A program made the position numbers and the translations under genes. From a virus, in IMG/VR virus record IMGVR_UViG_3300032323_003899, positions 1-64,000 of that record: a stretch of DNA of 64,000 nt, one strand, 5' to 3'. A model generated the notes under the pieces. That model was not told where the DNA came from and did not search any database. It saw nothing but the letters and a program-made list of their open reading frames with translations. Below, one piece after another: positions 17,577 through 25,434 of the stretch. Position 1 is the first letter of the stretch, and each line of letters starts with the position of its first letter.

Positions 17577-19331
17577 TTACGCCTCTTTGTTGATTCTGTT
17601 CATAATTTCTTCCACAAAGTCTGCGCTGTTGATATTGTCACCCATGACTGTAGCGATAACTTGTTTTTTTGCCATCAAAATATCGTAAATCAAACCTTCT
17701 ATTGTATTTTCAAAAAGAGGGTAATAAACAAGAACATTGTTCTTTTGTCCAATACGATAAGCTCTATCTTCTGCTTGAGAGTGGTCAGAGGGTAAGAAAG
17801 ATAAATCATTCATAATAACGGCTTCAGCGGCTGTCAAGGTTATACCAACACCAGCCGCTTTGATGTTACCCACAAAAACTTTGACCTTATCATCTTCTTG
17901 AAATCTGTCTACACTGTTTTGTCTTTCAATTTTGGACATAGAACCGTTAACCTTGACCGCAGACTTTCCGAAGTGTTGAACTATTGCATCTAAGGATTCT
18001 GTGAAGTTACAAAAAATTATAACTTTTTTTCCCTGTTCAATTATGTTCTCAGCCAATTCTATAGTTTGTAAAGTTTTTTCATTAGCAATGACTTGTCTAA
18101 CTTTTGTAAGTTTTGTGAACTGAACGGTGAGAGAATTGGATTCATCGGGTTTACTTCTATACCATTCGTAATACTCACCCATCAAGTTTTCATATTCTTT
18201 GGATTTTAATCTCAAATAGATTGGTGTTATTATTTTTTCAGGTAAGTCGAGTACGTCTTCTTTGAGTCTTCTTAATATAGTGTTCGTTGTTCTATCTCTT
18301 AGCTCTTCTAAGTTTGAGGCTCCCATAACATTCCACACCTTTCTAGGACCAACTTTGAATTGATATCCTGCACAGTATCTTACAACATAAGCCATCCAAT
18401 TTTTTGCAACGGGGGAATCAACCAAACTTAACAAGTTGAAGTAATCTATTGGTCTTGATGTCATCGGTGTTCCCGTCAATAACCAAACCCTTTCGATATC
18501 TTTTACGATATCATTTATTAACTTCGTCCTTTGTGCTTGAGCGTTTTTGATATAATGGGCTTCATCTACAATAACCAAATCAAACTTACCTTCTAATATT
18601 TTGGACTCTCCTTTTTTCTTAGGGTCATGGAAGTTTTTAATTATGTCATAATTAATAATCACAAAATCGTGATTTGGTTCAAAATTTTTACCTTCAGCAA
18701 TAAAAACACTTTTCTTGGAATAGTTTTCGATTTCTCTCTTCCAGTTTATTTTCAAAGTAGCAGGACAAATAATTAAAATTTTCTTTGCACCGGTTTCTAA
18801 TGCTGCAATTATAGTTGAGGTTGTTTTACCCAATCCCATATCATCTGCCAATATAAACCTTTTATTTTCTGCAAGTTTTTGTATTGCCTCCTTTTGGTGT
18901 TCCATTGGAGGCCTTTTTTTATATTTTGTATAATCAATTACAACATCTTTTACGGTGTTGTCTTTAATAATAGACGCCTTAGGTAACCAATAATCACGAA
19001 GTTCATTGTCCTCTTCAATCTTACCCCACACATGAAACGCTTTTTCTGTTTCAGTTAAAAGTTTTTCAATCCAAAACTTATCAGGTATTCTTATTAAATT
19101 CCAATCGTTTGCAAATTTTAAAGCAAAATAAGAATCTAATACAACCCACTTTTTTGCAACCTTTGGTTGTTTTGTATGATTGTTGATTATGTAATCAGAT
19201 TGACTTCTTGTGGGATAAAATCTTCTATTTATCTCAGATTTCCTTTTTAGTTCTAAAATAAAATTATTTGAACCTTCATATTCTGAAAGTATTGCGAGTG
19301 CTCTGTTCTCTAAAGTATCCTCATTCATCAT
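17577..19331 (-). CDS. SNF2-family DNA helicase/translocase (UvsW/SMARCAL1-like)
   Basis: 584 residues. Walker A is DDMGLGKTT (K169), motif II is DEAH (256-259), motif III is LTGTPM, and the C-terminal RecA domain has FVGNIKAAGVGITL and the SNF2 motif VI SQAEDRAYRIGQ. The core is compact, like annealing helicases that remodel forks. In T4, UvsW does this job, regressing forks and unwinding R-loops. Its ATG overlaps the SET-domain stop (ATGATGA context at 19328-19331), so the two are coupled. Probable role: recombination-dependent replication and repair together with the UvsX-like protein. Confidence 0.88.
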   Translation of the reverse strand: MMNEDTLENRALAILSEYEGSNNFILELKRKSEINRRFYPTRSQSDYIINNHTKQPKVAKKWVVLDSYFALKFANDWNLIRIPDKFWIEKLLTETEKAFHVWGKIEEDNELRDYWLPKASIIKDNTVKDVVIDYTKYKKRPPMEHQKEAIQKLAENKRFILADDMGLGKTTSTIIAALETGAKKILIICPATLKINWKREIENYSKKSVFIAEGKNFEPNHDFVIINYDIIKNFHDPKKKGESKILEGKFDLVIVDEAHYIKNAQAQRTKLINDIVKDIERVWLLTGTPMTSRPIDYFNLLSLVDSPVAKNWMAYVVRYCAGYQFKVGPRKVWNVMGASNLEELRDRTTNTILRRLKEDVLDLPEKIITPIYLRLKSKEYENLMGEYYEWYRSKPDESNSLTVQFTKLTKVRQVIANEKTLQTIELAENIIEQGKKVIIFCNFTESLDAIVQHFGKSAVKVNGSMSKIERQNSVDRFQEDDKVKVFVGNIKAAGVGITLTAAEAVIMNDLSFLPSDHSQAEDRAYRIGQKNNVLVYYPLFENTIEGLIYDILMAKKQVIATVMGDNINSADFVEEIMNRINKEA

Positions 19332-19726
19332 ATAACATTAACGTGTGTTCTCCCATCCAACCAATAGTCAGTTCCTCCGTAAAATATGAATATTTCTTCA
19401 AATGGTTTTATTTCAGTCAGAGCATAAAACTCGAAAGTATTTCTTTCATGATTTGACCTCCATGATGCGTTTGGGGTTTCTGAATGATTATACAACGAAC
19501 CCCATCCCCAAGCAACTACTTGTTTTTCCCAATCGGAAGTTCCGTAAGGCCAATTAAATCTATAGTCAGATAGTATATCACATCTTTCACCTTTAGGAAC
19601 TTTCAAATCTAAAATAGGACACTCTTCGATTATTTCATCTTTTTTTATAAAAGAGTTTGCAAATATTCCATACCCATGAATAGGACTCTTCGCTAGAAAA
19701 ATTTTCGTAGGAGGAAATATTCTCAT
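19328..19726 (-). CDS. SET-domain protein (putative protein-lysine methyltransferase)
   Basis: 132 residues, a minimal SET domain. The opening SPIHGYGIFA (residues ~14-23), the central WGSLYNHSETPNASW containing the conserved Asn-His-Ser (~residue 77), and the late ALTEIKPFEEIFIFYGG are the three SET signatures for SAM binding and the active-site tyrosine. There are no pre- or post-SET zinc clusters. SET enzymes methylate lysine on proteins; the target is unknown and could be viral or host. Divergent promoters lie at 19727-19775. Confidence 0.82.
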   Translation of the reverse strand: MRIFPPTKIFLAKSPIHGYGIFANSFIKKDEIIEECPILDLKVPKGERCDILSDYRFNWPYGTSDWEKQVVAWGWGSLYNHSETPNASWRSNHERNTFEFYALTEIKPFEEIFIFYGGTDYWLDGRTHVNVI

Positions 19727-19775
19727 TAATTTTTGTATTAAATATAAACAACAATTAAGTATTTATCAAATAACT
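19727..19775. promoter_or_regulatory. Divergent regulatory region between SET gene and neck operon
   Basis: On the minus strand TATATTTAATAC lies before the SET start; on the plus strand TATTTATC (19760-19767) lies nine bases before the ATG at 19776. Forty-nine bases therefore hold both start signals. Confidence 0.45.
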
Positions 19776-20291
19776 ATGGAACAAAAATTAGTCCCTATAA
19801 CAAGACTTGGTAAGTTTTTCGGTGCTGAGGATTATGCCTTGGACATTGAGATGGGTCAAGAGTGGCTTGAAGGGGACATGAACTTTACCGTAGTTTTATA
19901 TAGAATTGATAGGTACAAAACCAAAACGGATGATGTTTATGGTGAAGCTCCTGAAGATGGAATTCAATTCTTACCTCCTATTGAACTCAAAGGGTTTGTT
20001 CAAATTGTTCAACCTACAAATCAAAGAATTGGTCAAAGTAAAGTTGAGTTGGAAGAACCTGGTAATATGAGATTTTCTATCTATCAAAATTATTTGGATT
20101 CTCTCCAAGTTGAAATTGCCTTCGGTGATTACTTTGCATATTATGAAACTGAAAGAAAAGTGAGATATTATGTTGTTGCAGATGACGGTAGGGTAGTTTC
20201 GGATAACAAACACACCTATGGTGGTTATAAACCATTTTACAGGACAATTACAGCAACTCCTGTAAATGAAAATGAATTTAAAGGAATATAA
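19776..20291 (+). CDS. Probable neck/head-closure protein (T4 gp14-like)
   Basis: 171 residues. It has FGAEDYALDIEMGQEW, then a TKTDDVYGEAPED segment near residue 52 followed by FLPPIELKGFVQI, and GDYFAYYETERKVRYYVV near residue 115. This order (D-D-x-Y-x-E followed by a beta-barrel and a G-D-Y/F strand) is that of head-closure proteins in T4-like phages. It is the first gene of the plus-strand tail operon, five bases before the next gene. Assigned by motif order and position. Confidence 0.5.
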   Translation: MEQKLVPITRLGKFFGAEDYALDIEMGQEWLEGDMNFTVVLYRIDRYKTKTDDVYGEAPEDGIQFLPPIELKGFVQIVQPTNQRIGQSKVELEEPGNMRFSIYQNYLDSLQVEIAFGDYFAYYETERKVRYYVVADDGRVVSDNKHTYGGYKPFYRTITATPVNENEFKGI

Positions 20292-20296
20292 AAGTT

Positions 20297-20824
20297 ATGT
20301 CACAGTTAGGATATAGAACCAAAAAAGTTGGTCAAATGATTGTAACAGTTCCCGATAGTTTTAATTCGGAACCAGGAGCGTTAGTTTTCGGAGGGCTTCA
20401 TTATGCAACACCTTCTTGGATGATGGAACAAGTACCATTATCTTTATTGAGGAGTAAACCTTTTTGTTTTATTCCTTGGCAATACACGATTGATGAGGTC
20501 AAAAGAAGAATCCAAGGGATTAAAATAAGTTCCGTTTCGGGATTCTCCAAGGGAGGTCTCAGAGCGTATCCTGCTATAGACCAAGGTTATAATTTTGTGG
20601 GACTGATAGACCCTTCCATTGAAGGTTCATATACATCAGTTCAAATTCCTCAAAATTCAGATGTCGTTTTGGTTTATCAAAAAGGAAGACAGTGGGGAGC
20701 GTCTTCATTAAAGTATTCGATAAATAAATTGAAAGAGTCAGGTGTTAGTGATGTATATGCGGTGTCTTTAGGTCATTCCGAAATTCCTAAGTTCTTCTTT
20801 AATAAATTTGGCGATAAATTATAA
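20297..20824 (+). CDS. Alpha/beta-hydrolase-like protein within the neck operon
   Basis: 175 residues. VSGFSKGGLRAYPA (residues ~77-90) is a nucleophile elbow of the Gly-x-Ser-x-Gly type. An acid (GLIDPSIEG) and a histidine (SLGHSEIP) follow in the correct order for a Ser-Asp-His triad. It is short for the fold, with only a minimal core. A hydrolase between two virion-joint genes is unusual; it might be a structural protein reusing the fold, a processing enzyme, or a host-envelope hydrolase. No signal peptide. Catalytic activity is inferred from the motif order. Confidence 0.55.
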   Translation: MSQLGYRTKKVGQMIVTVPDSFNSEPGALVFGGLHYATPSWMMEQVPLSLLRSKPFCFIPWQYTIDEVKRRIQGIKISSVSGFSKGGLRAYPAIDQGYNFVGLIDPSIEGSYTSVQIPQNSDVVLVYQKGRQWGASSLKYSINKLKESGVSDVYAVSLGHSEIPKFFFNKFGDKL

Positions 20825-20825
20825 T

Positions 20826-21869
20826 ATGGGTTATCCGAAAAAAGTCATAAAATCTTTACCTTTAGAACCAAAAAAAACCTTGTATGCGAGAAGGCAACAA
20901 CTTCTTGAGTATATAAACAAGGATGGTACTTACTTACCTAAATCAGTTCTACACTCTGATTTAGACAGAGGTATGTTAGACTTCGTTAAAGAAGATTTAC
21001 GTTTAGTTACTGCAGGAAAATTGGTACCGTTAATCGATATTATCATAACAACTCAAAACTGGACTCAGTTTACAGAAACATGGAACTTTGTTGACCAAGA
21101 CTTCAACGTAAAACCTCCGTTCATTACTGTTGTAAGAAATCCAGACGTTAAATACGGAAGTAATCCATCTTTACAATATACGATTCCAAATAGGAAAGAA
21201 TTCTATTATGCATCAGTTCCAACATGGAATGGAAATCAGGAGGGTATGGACATATATAAAATACCACAACCTGTTCCTGTAGACATGACTTTCAATGTTA
21301 GAATTGTTTGTAATAGGATGAGAGAACTTAATGAGTTTAATAAAATTGTATTACAAAAATTTTCTTCTCGTCAGGCTTATACTTTTATCAAAGGTCAATA
21401 TGTACCAATCATAATGAATAATGTGAGTGATGAAAGTATAAGTGACTTAGATAAAAGAAAGTATTATGTTCAAAACTATGACTTCACAATGTTAGGATAT
21501 CTTATCGATGAAGATGAGTTTGAAGTAAAGCCCGCAATTTCAAGAGTGCTTACTATGATGGAAGTTTCTGATGGTCCTTCTCTTGGTAGGAAAAGAAAAT
21601 TGGAACCACCCAACACCAATACATTTGTCAATGAATTTTTATTTGTTTCAGGTACCACAGTTTTAAGTGAAATAATTGATAACCGTGTTAATGTTACAAT
21701 AACTAACACAACAAACATTTCATCTTTCGATATTTTTATCAATAACCAATATTTCGGTTCTGATGTTTGGGAAATATTCTTAGATACAAATGACATTTTG
21801 AGAGTAGAGGTCGTTAAAGACGATAACTCACAAAATTCAATTATGCAAATAGCTAACAGATTGGTTTAA
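20826..21869 (+). CDS. Tail sheath stabiliser/terminator (T4 gp15-like)
   Basis: 347 residues from the ATG at 20826, one base after the previous stop; an upstream in-frame TTG at 20808 would overlap the previous gene and is less likely. The middle region (YKIPQPVPVDMTFNVRIV, then NEFNKIVLQKFSSRQAY, then NYDFTMLGYLIDEDEFEV) fits gp15-like proteins that cap the tail tube and sheath and bind the neck. The C-terminal ~90 residues form an extra beta domain (INNQYFGSDVW). The position just before the sheath supports it. Confidence 0.6.
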   Translation: MGYPKKVIKSLPLEPKKTLYARRQQLLEYINKDGTYLPKSVLHSDLDRGMLDFVKEDLRLVTAGKLVPLIDIIITTQNWTQFTETWNFVDQDFNVKPPFITVVRNPDVKYGSNPSLQYTIPNRKEFYYASVPTWNGNQEGMDIYKIPQPVPVDMTFNVRIVCNRMRELNEFNKIVLQKFSSRQAYTFIKGQYVPIIMNNVSDESISDLDKRKYYVQNYDFTMLGYLIDEDEFEVKPAISRVLTMMEVSDGPSLGRKRKLEPPNTNTFVNEFLFVSGTTVLSEIIDNRVNVTITNTTNISSFDIFINNQYFGSDVWEIFLDTNDILRVEVVKDDNSQNSIMQIANRLV

Positions 21870-22033
21870 TCCTCTCCGTAGATATCTTTTTTCTCTTTAC
21901 ACTTTTCTAATATCAAGGTCTCCAAGAATTTGTATATTTTAATTCCTTTCTTGTCACAATACTTTTTTAGAATATTGTGTACTTCTTTTGATATTTTAAT
22001 GTTTTTTATTTCGTTATCGTATAATCCTCCCAT
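21866..22033 (-). CDS. Small basic protein, putative ribbon-helix-helix regulator
   Basis: 55 residues on the minus strand, from ATG at 22031-22033 to TAA at 21866-21868; the last codons overlap the end of the gp15-like gene by four bases. The protein begins MGGLYDNEIKNIKISKEVHN and continues with two predicted helices (ILKKYCDKKG, then KFLETLILEKC). A short IKIS strand followed by helix-turn-helix resembles ribbon-helix-helix DNA-binding proteins. It has its own upstream CTATTTATAAAC box. Convergent with the gp15-like gene and divergent from the sheath gene. A role in switching the tail operon is speculation. Confidence 0.6.
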   Translation of the reverse strand: MGGLYDNEIKNIKISKEVHNILKKYCDKKGIKIYKFLETLILEKCKEKKDIYGED

Positions 22034-22060
22034 AAAGATAAAAAAGGTAGAATAGTTTCT

Positions 22061-22076
22061 GCCTGTTTATAAATAG
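22061..22076 (-). promoter_or_regulatory. CTATTTATAAAC box for the small minus-strand gene
   Basis: Read on the minus strand: CTATTTATAAACAGGC, about 28 bases before the ATG at 22033. On the plus strand the same bases contain TATAAATAG, the T4 late-promoter sequence in T4 orientation toward the sheath gene, so direction is uncertain. Confidence 0.45.
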
Positions 22077-22111
22077 ATTTGAAAAAGTAAAGTTTTTTCA
22101 TTCTTACTTGA

Positions 22112-22120
22112 ATATTTATG
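22112..22120 (+). promoter_or_regulatory. ATATTTATG box before the tail sheath gene
   Basis: ATATTTATG lies 33 bases before the ATG at 22154 in an A-rich leader. It is a member of the recurrent CTATTTATA-like set. Confidence 0.4.
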
Positions 22121-22153
22121 AATAAAAATAAATCTAAATAGAAACCGTAAATA

Positions 22154-25100
22154 ATGGCAACAGCTCAAGTAAATCAGAAAGTGTTCGTTTCTCCAGGTGT
22201 TTATACCTCAGAAACTGACTTGTCTTTTGTGGCGCAGAGTGTAGGTGTTACGACATTAGGTTTGGTTGGTGAGACTATTAAAGGTCCTGCTTTCGAACCT
22301 ATTTTCATAACAAACTACGATGAATTTCAATCTTTTTTTGGAGGGACAGAACCTACCAAATTTCAGGGTACACAAATCCCGAAATATGAGGCATCCTACA
22401 TTGCCAAATCATATCTTCAACAATCAAACCAACTTTTTGTAACAAGAATTTTGGGTCTTTCAGGTTATGATGCTGGACCTTCTTGGACTATATTAGCTAA
22501 GGCGAACGTAAACACTGCAACAATTGGTTTGTCTGCTGTTTCAGGTACTCCTTGGACTTGTAACTTCTCAGGTAATTCAACAGGTAATACAATTACTTTA
22601 ACAGGTTCACTACCTGCTACTGTAAATTCATTGTTGAATTCTCAGTACAGACTATCTGATGGTTCAACTTCAACATTTAATGATGATTTTGAAGTTTACT
22701 TAGGGGAAATTTTAGACACACCATCTTCTTCCGCTTCAACGGCAATTGTATATGGTTCGATTATTGGCTCAGATTATACTGGCCTTTCGGCATCTTACTC
22801 AGCAATCACAAACGTATTTGGTGTAAATTCTTTGAATTTTTCGTCAAATGTTTTGAGCGATGGAGATAACTACCCTTGGTACTATTCAAATTTCTCAAAT
22901 TATTCTGGTAATGATTATTCAGGATTTTCATTTGATTACGTGGTTAGTTCCTTGACTAATAACGGTGGTGGGAATTATAGTGGTACGGTTTCAGGTAATG
23001 TATATTCTTATTCAGGTACAGCATACTCTGAATACAATAATCTTGTTTTAGCTACTTTACGTTCAAGAGGTATAAGTAGTTATTCTACAACACTTCATGG
23101 CCCTCAATATCAGGTTACTGGTACAACAGATTTGACCATGGATTGTACAGGTTCTTACTCAGGAGTTAGTGAAAATCCTTTCGGAACTTTCTTGTTATCA
23201 GGTGTGACTGCAGATGGTGACAACTTCAGTTTCCAATCTTCATTCTCCTTAAGTGATAGTAGATACCTAACTAAGGTTTTAGGTGTATCAAACTTTGACA
23301 AAAACAGGAATGAAGTTCCTATATTTGTTGAAGAAATCTATCCTGTAGAACTTAATGAACTTTATGATAAAGGTTATATTAGAGGTTTAGATTGTGACTT
23401 GGTTGCATTACCTGCAGCAGTTTCTTATAATTCAGATTCTATTGCATGGAATTTAGAAAAATATCAAACTCCTCTTACTCCATTCTTGGTTTCTGAACTT
23501 AGAGGTAATAAAGTTTATAAGTTATTTAGATTCCATTCTATTTCAGATGGTTCTGACGCAAACACACAAATAAAGGTTTCTATTGCGAACATTTCTTTCT
23601 CAAATCTATCTTTTGATGTTTTGGTGAGAGACTTCTTTGATACTGACCAAAATCCAGTAGTGATTGAAAAATTCACCAATTGTACAATGGACCCAGCTTC
23701 TAACAGCTTCATCGGTAAAAAGATAGGTTCTTTCGATGGTGAGTATCCATTGGTTTCAACAAACATAATGGTGGAACTTTCTAACGAAGCTCCAATAGAC
23801 GCATTACCTTGTGGATTCTATGGTTACGACCAAAGAGTTTATGATACAATTGCAAACCCTTCTCCTGTTCCAATTTACAAAACACAATATAATTTCCCTG
23901 GCGAAGTGATTTATAATCCTCCATTCGGTATTTCTGCAGCGGGTGCATCAATAGATGAATCTGCTGGTGATAATGTTAGAAGAACTTACTTAGGTTTCTC
24001 AACAAGAATAGGAACTGATTTATCTTTCTTACAATATAAAGGTAAAAGAAATCCTTCGGCGGCAACTTGGGGTATAGCAACAGACTCTGAACCTTGGAAC
24101 TACCTTACTAAAGGTTTCCACATGGACTCAGGTGCTACTGTTGTAACTATTGGTTCTGAATATGTGACAAGTGGTGAAACTGCATTCGATTGTGGAGATG
24201 CTGAATTCAGAGCGGAAATTGAAACTCAAGAAAACCCATACTATTATATCTACTCAAGGAAGTTCACAGTATGTTTTGCTGGTGGATTCGATGGTTGGGA
24301 TATCTACAGAGAGTTTAGAACAAATGAAGATAGATTCAGATTAGGTGCTTCAGGTTACTTAGCAGGAGCCGCTCCTTCAACAAGATACCCAACAGCATCA
24401 GGTGAAGGTATGTTCAAGAGAATCATTGTGGATAAAAATTCACAAGACTTTGCGAATACTGACTACTACGCTTACTTACTTGGTATCTTATCATTCCAAA
24501 ACCCTGAATCAACTAACATTAATGTATTTGCAACTTCAAGTATTGATTATGTAAACAATCCTAAACTTGTTGAAGCAGCAATTAACATGGTCCAATTCTC
24601 AAGAGCGGATTCTGTATACATCGCAACAACACCGGATTATCCGATGTATACTACAGATTCTAACAACTCTGACTTGATAATCTATCCACAAGAGGCTGTA
24701 GATAACTTAGATAACTCAGCGATTGATTCTAATTATACGGCAACTTACTACCCATGGATTTTGGTTAGAGATACTGTAAATAATACACAGTTATATCTTC
24801 CTCCTACAGGTGAAGTTTGTAGAAACTTAGCATTGACTGATAATATCGCATTCCCTTGGTTCGCGTCAGCGGGTTATACGAGAGGTCTTGTAAATTCAGT
24901 TAAAGCTAGATTGAAACTAACACAAGAAGATAGAGATACGTTGTATCAAGGTAGAATAAACCCAATTGCAACCTTCTCTGACGTTGGTACTGTAATTTGG
25001 GGTAACAAAACTTTACAAGTTGCGGATTCTGCACTCAACAGATTGAATGTTAGAAGATTACTTTTACAAGCTCGTAAGTTGATTTCAGCTGTAGCTGTAA

Positions 25101-25348
25101 GGTTATTGTTTGAACAAAACGACCAAATTGTGAGACAACAGTTCCTTGACAGTGTAAACCCAATTCTCGATGGTATCAGAAGAGACAGAGGTCTTTATGA
25201 TTTCCGTGTAACAGTATTGTCTACACCTGAGGATTTGGATAGAAATACACTTACAGGTAAAATTTATCTAAAACCGACGAAAGCACTTGAATTCATTGAT
25301 ATAGAGTTCTTTATCACACCTACAGGTGCCTCGTTTGAGAATATCTAA
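22154..25348 (+). CDS. gp18: Tail sheath protein (T4 gp18-like), with large insertion
   Basis: 1064 residues; T4 gp18 has 659. The N-terminus (VFVSPGVYTSETDLSF) and residues 30-105 (LVGETIKGPAFEPIFI, SYIAKSYLQQSNQLFVTRIL) are canonical. The C-terminal ~260 residues (INPIATFSDVGTVIWGNKTL, LNVRRLLLQARKLISA, FEQND) are the conserved inner domain that binds the tube and neighbouring sheath subunits. Residues ~110-380 are an inserted Ser/Gly/Tyr/Asn-rich beta region, likely an outer domain. It is the contractile element that drives the tube through the host envelope. A strong terminator follows. Confidence 0.92.
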   Translation: MATAQVNQKVFVSPGVYTSETDLSFVAQSVGVTTLGLVGETIKGPAFEPIFITNYDEFQSFFGGTEPTKFQGTQIPKYEASYIAKSYLQQSNQLFVTRILGLSGYDAGPSWTILAKANVNTATIGLSAVSGTPWTCNFSGNSTGNTITLTGSLPATVNSLLNSQYRLSDGSTSTFNDDFEVYLGEILDTPSSSASTAIVYGSIIGSDYTGLSASYSAITNVFGVNSLNFSSNVLSDGDNYPWYYSNFSNYSGNDYSGFSFDYVVSSLTNNGGGNYSGTVSGNVYSYSGTAYSEYNNLVLATLRSRGISSYSTTLHGPQYQVTGTTDLTMDCTGSYSGVSENPFGTFLLSGVTADGDNFSFQSSFSLSDSRYLTKVLGVSNFDKNRNEVPIFVEEIYPVELNELYDKGYIRGLDCDLVALPAAVSYNSDSIAWNLEKYQTPLTPFLVSELRGNKVYKLFRFHSISDGSDANTQIKVSIANISFSNLSFDVLVRDFFDTDQNPVVIEKFTNCTMDPASNSFIGKKIGSFDGEYPLVSTNIMVELSNEAPIDALPCGFYGYDQRVYDTIANPSPVPIYKTQYNFPGEVIYNPPFGISAAGASIDESAGDNVRRTYLGFSTRIGTDLSFLQYKGKRNPSAATWGIATDSEPWNYLTKGFHMDSGATVVTIGSEYVTSGETAFDCGDAEFRAEIETQENPYYYIYSRKFTVCFAGGFDGWDIYREFRTNEDRFRLGASGYLAGAAPSTRYPTASGEGMFKRIIVDKNSQDFANTDYYAYLLGILSFQNPESTNINVFATSSIDYVNNPKLVEAAINMVQFSRADSVYIATTPDYPMYTTDSNNSDLIIYPQEAVDNLDNSAIDSNYTATYYPWILVRDTVNNTQLYLPPTGEVCRNLALTDNIAFPWFASAGYTRGLVNSVKARLKLTQEDRDTLYQGRINPIATFSDVGTVIWGNKTLQVADSALNRLNVRRLLLQARKLISAVAVRLLFEQNDQIVRQQFLDSVNPILDGIRRDRGLYDFRVTVLSTPEDLDRNTLTGKIYLKPTKALEFIDIEFFITPTGASFENI

Positions 25349-25370
25349 TAAATTTTAACAATTAAAAATA

Positions 25371-25399
25371 AACCCCCACACTTAAAGTGGGGGTTTTAT
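25371..25399 (+). terminator. Terminator after tail sheath gene
   Basis: Stem aacccccac (25371-25379) / gtgggggtt (25387-25395), 7-base loop, then TTTATATTTAT. The T-tract merges directly into a TATATTTATAG box. Confidence 0.9.
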
Positions 25400-25433
25400 A
25401 TTTATAGAAATAAAATATAAAGCTATTTATTAG
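25397..25433 (+). promoter_or_regulatory. Two CTATTTATA-like boxes before the HAD-like gene
   Basis: TATATTTATAG at 25397-25407 overlaps the terminator tail, and CTATTTATTAG at 25423-25433 ends one base before the ATG at 25435. Confidence 0.45.
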
Positions 25434-25434
25434 A

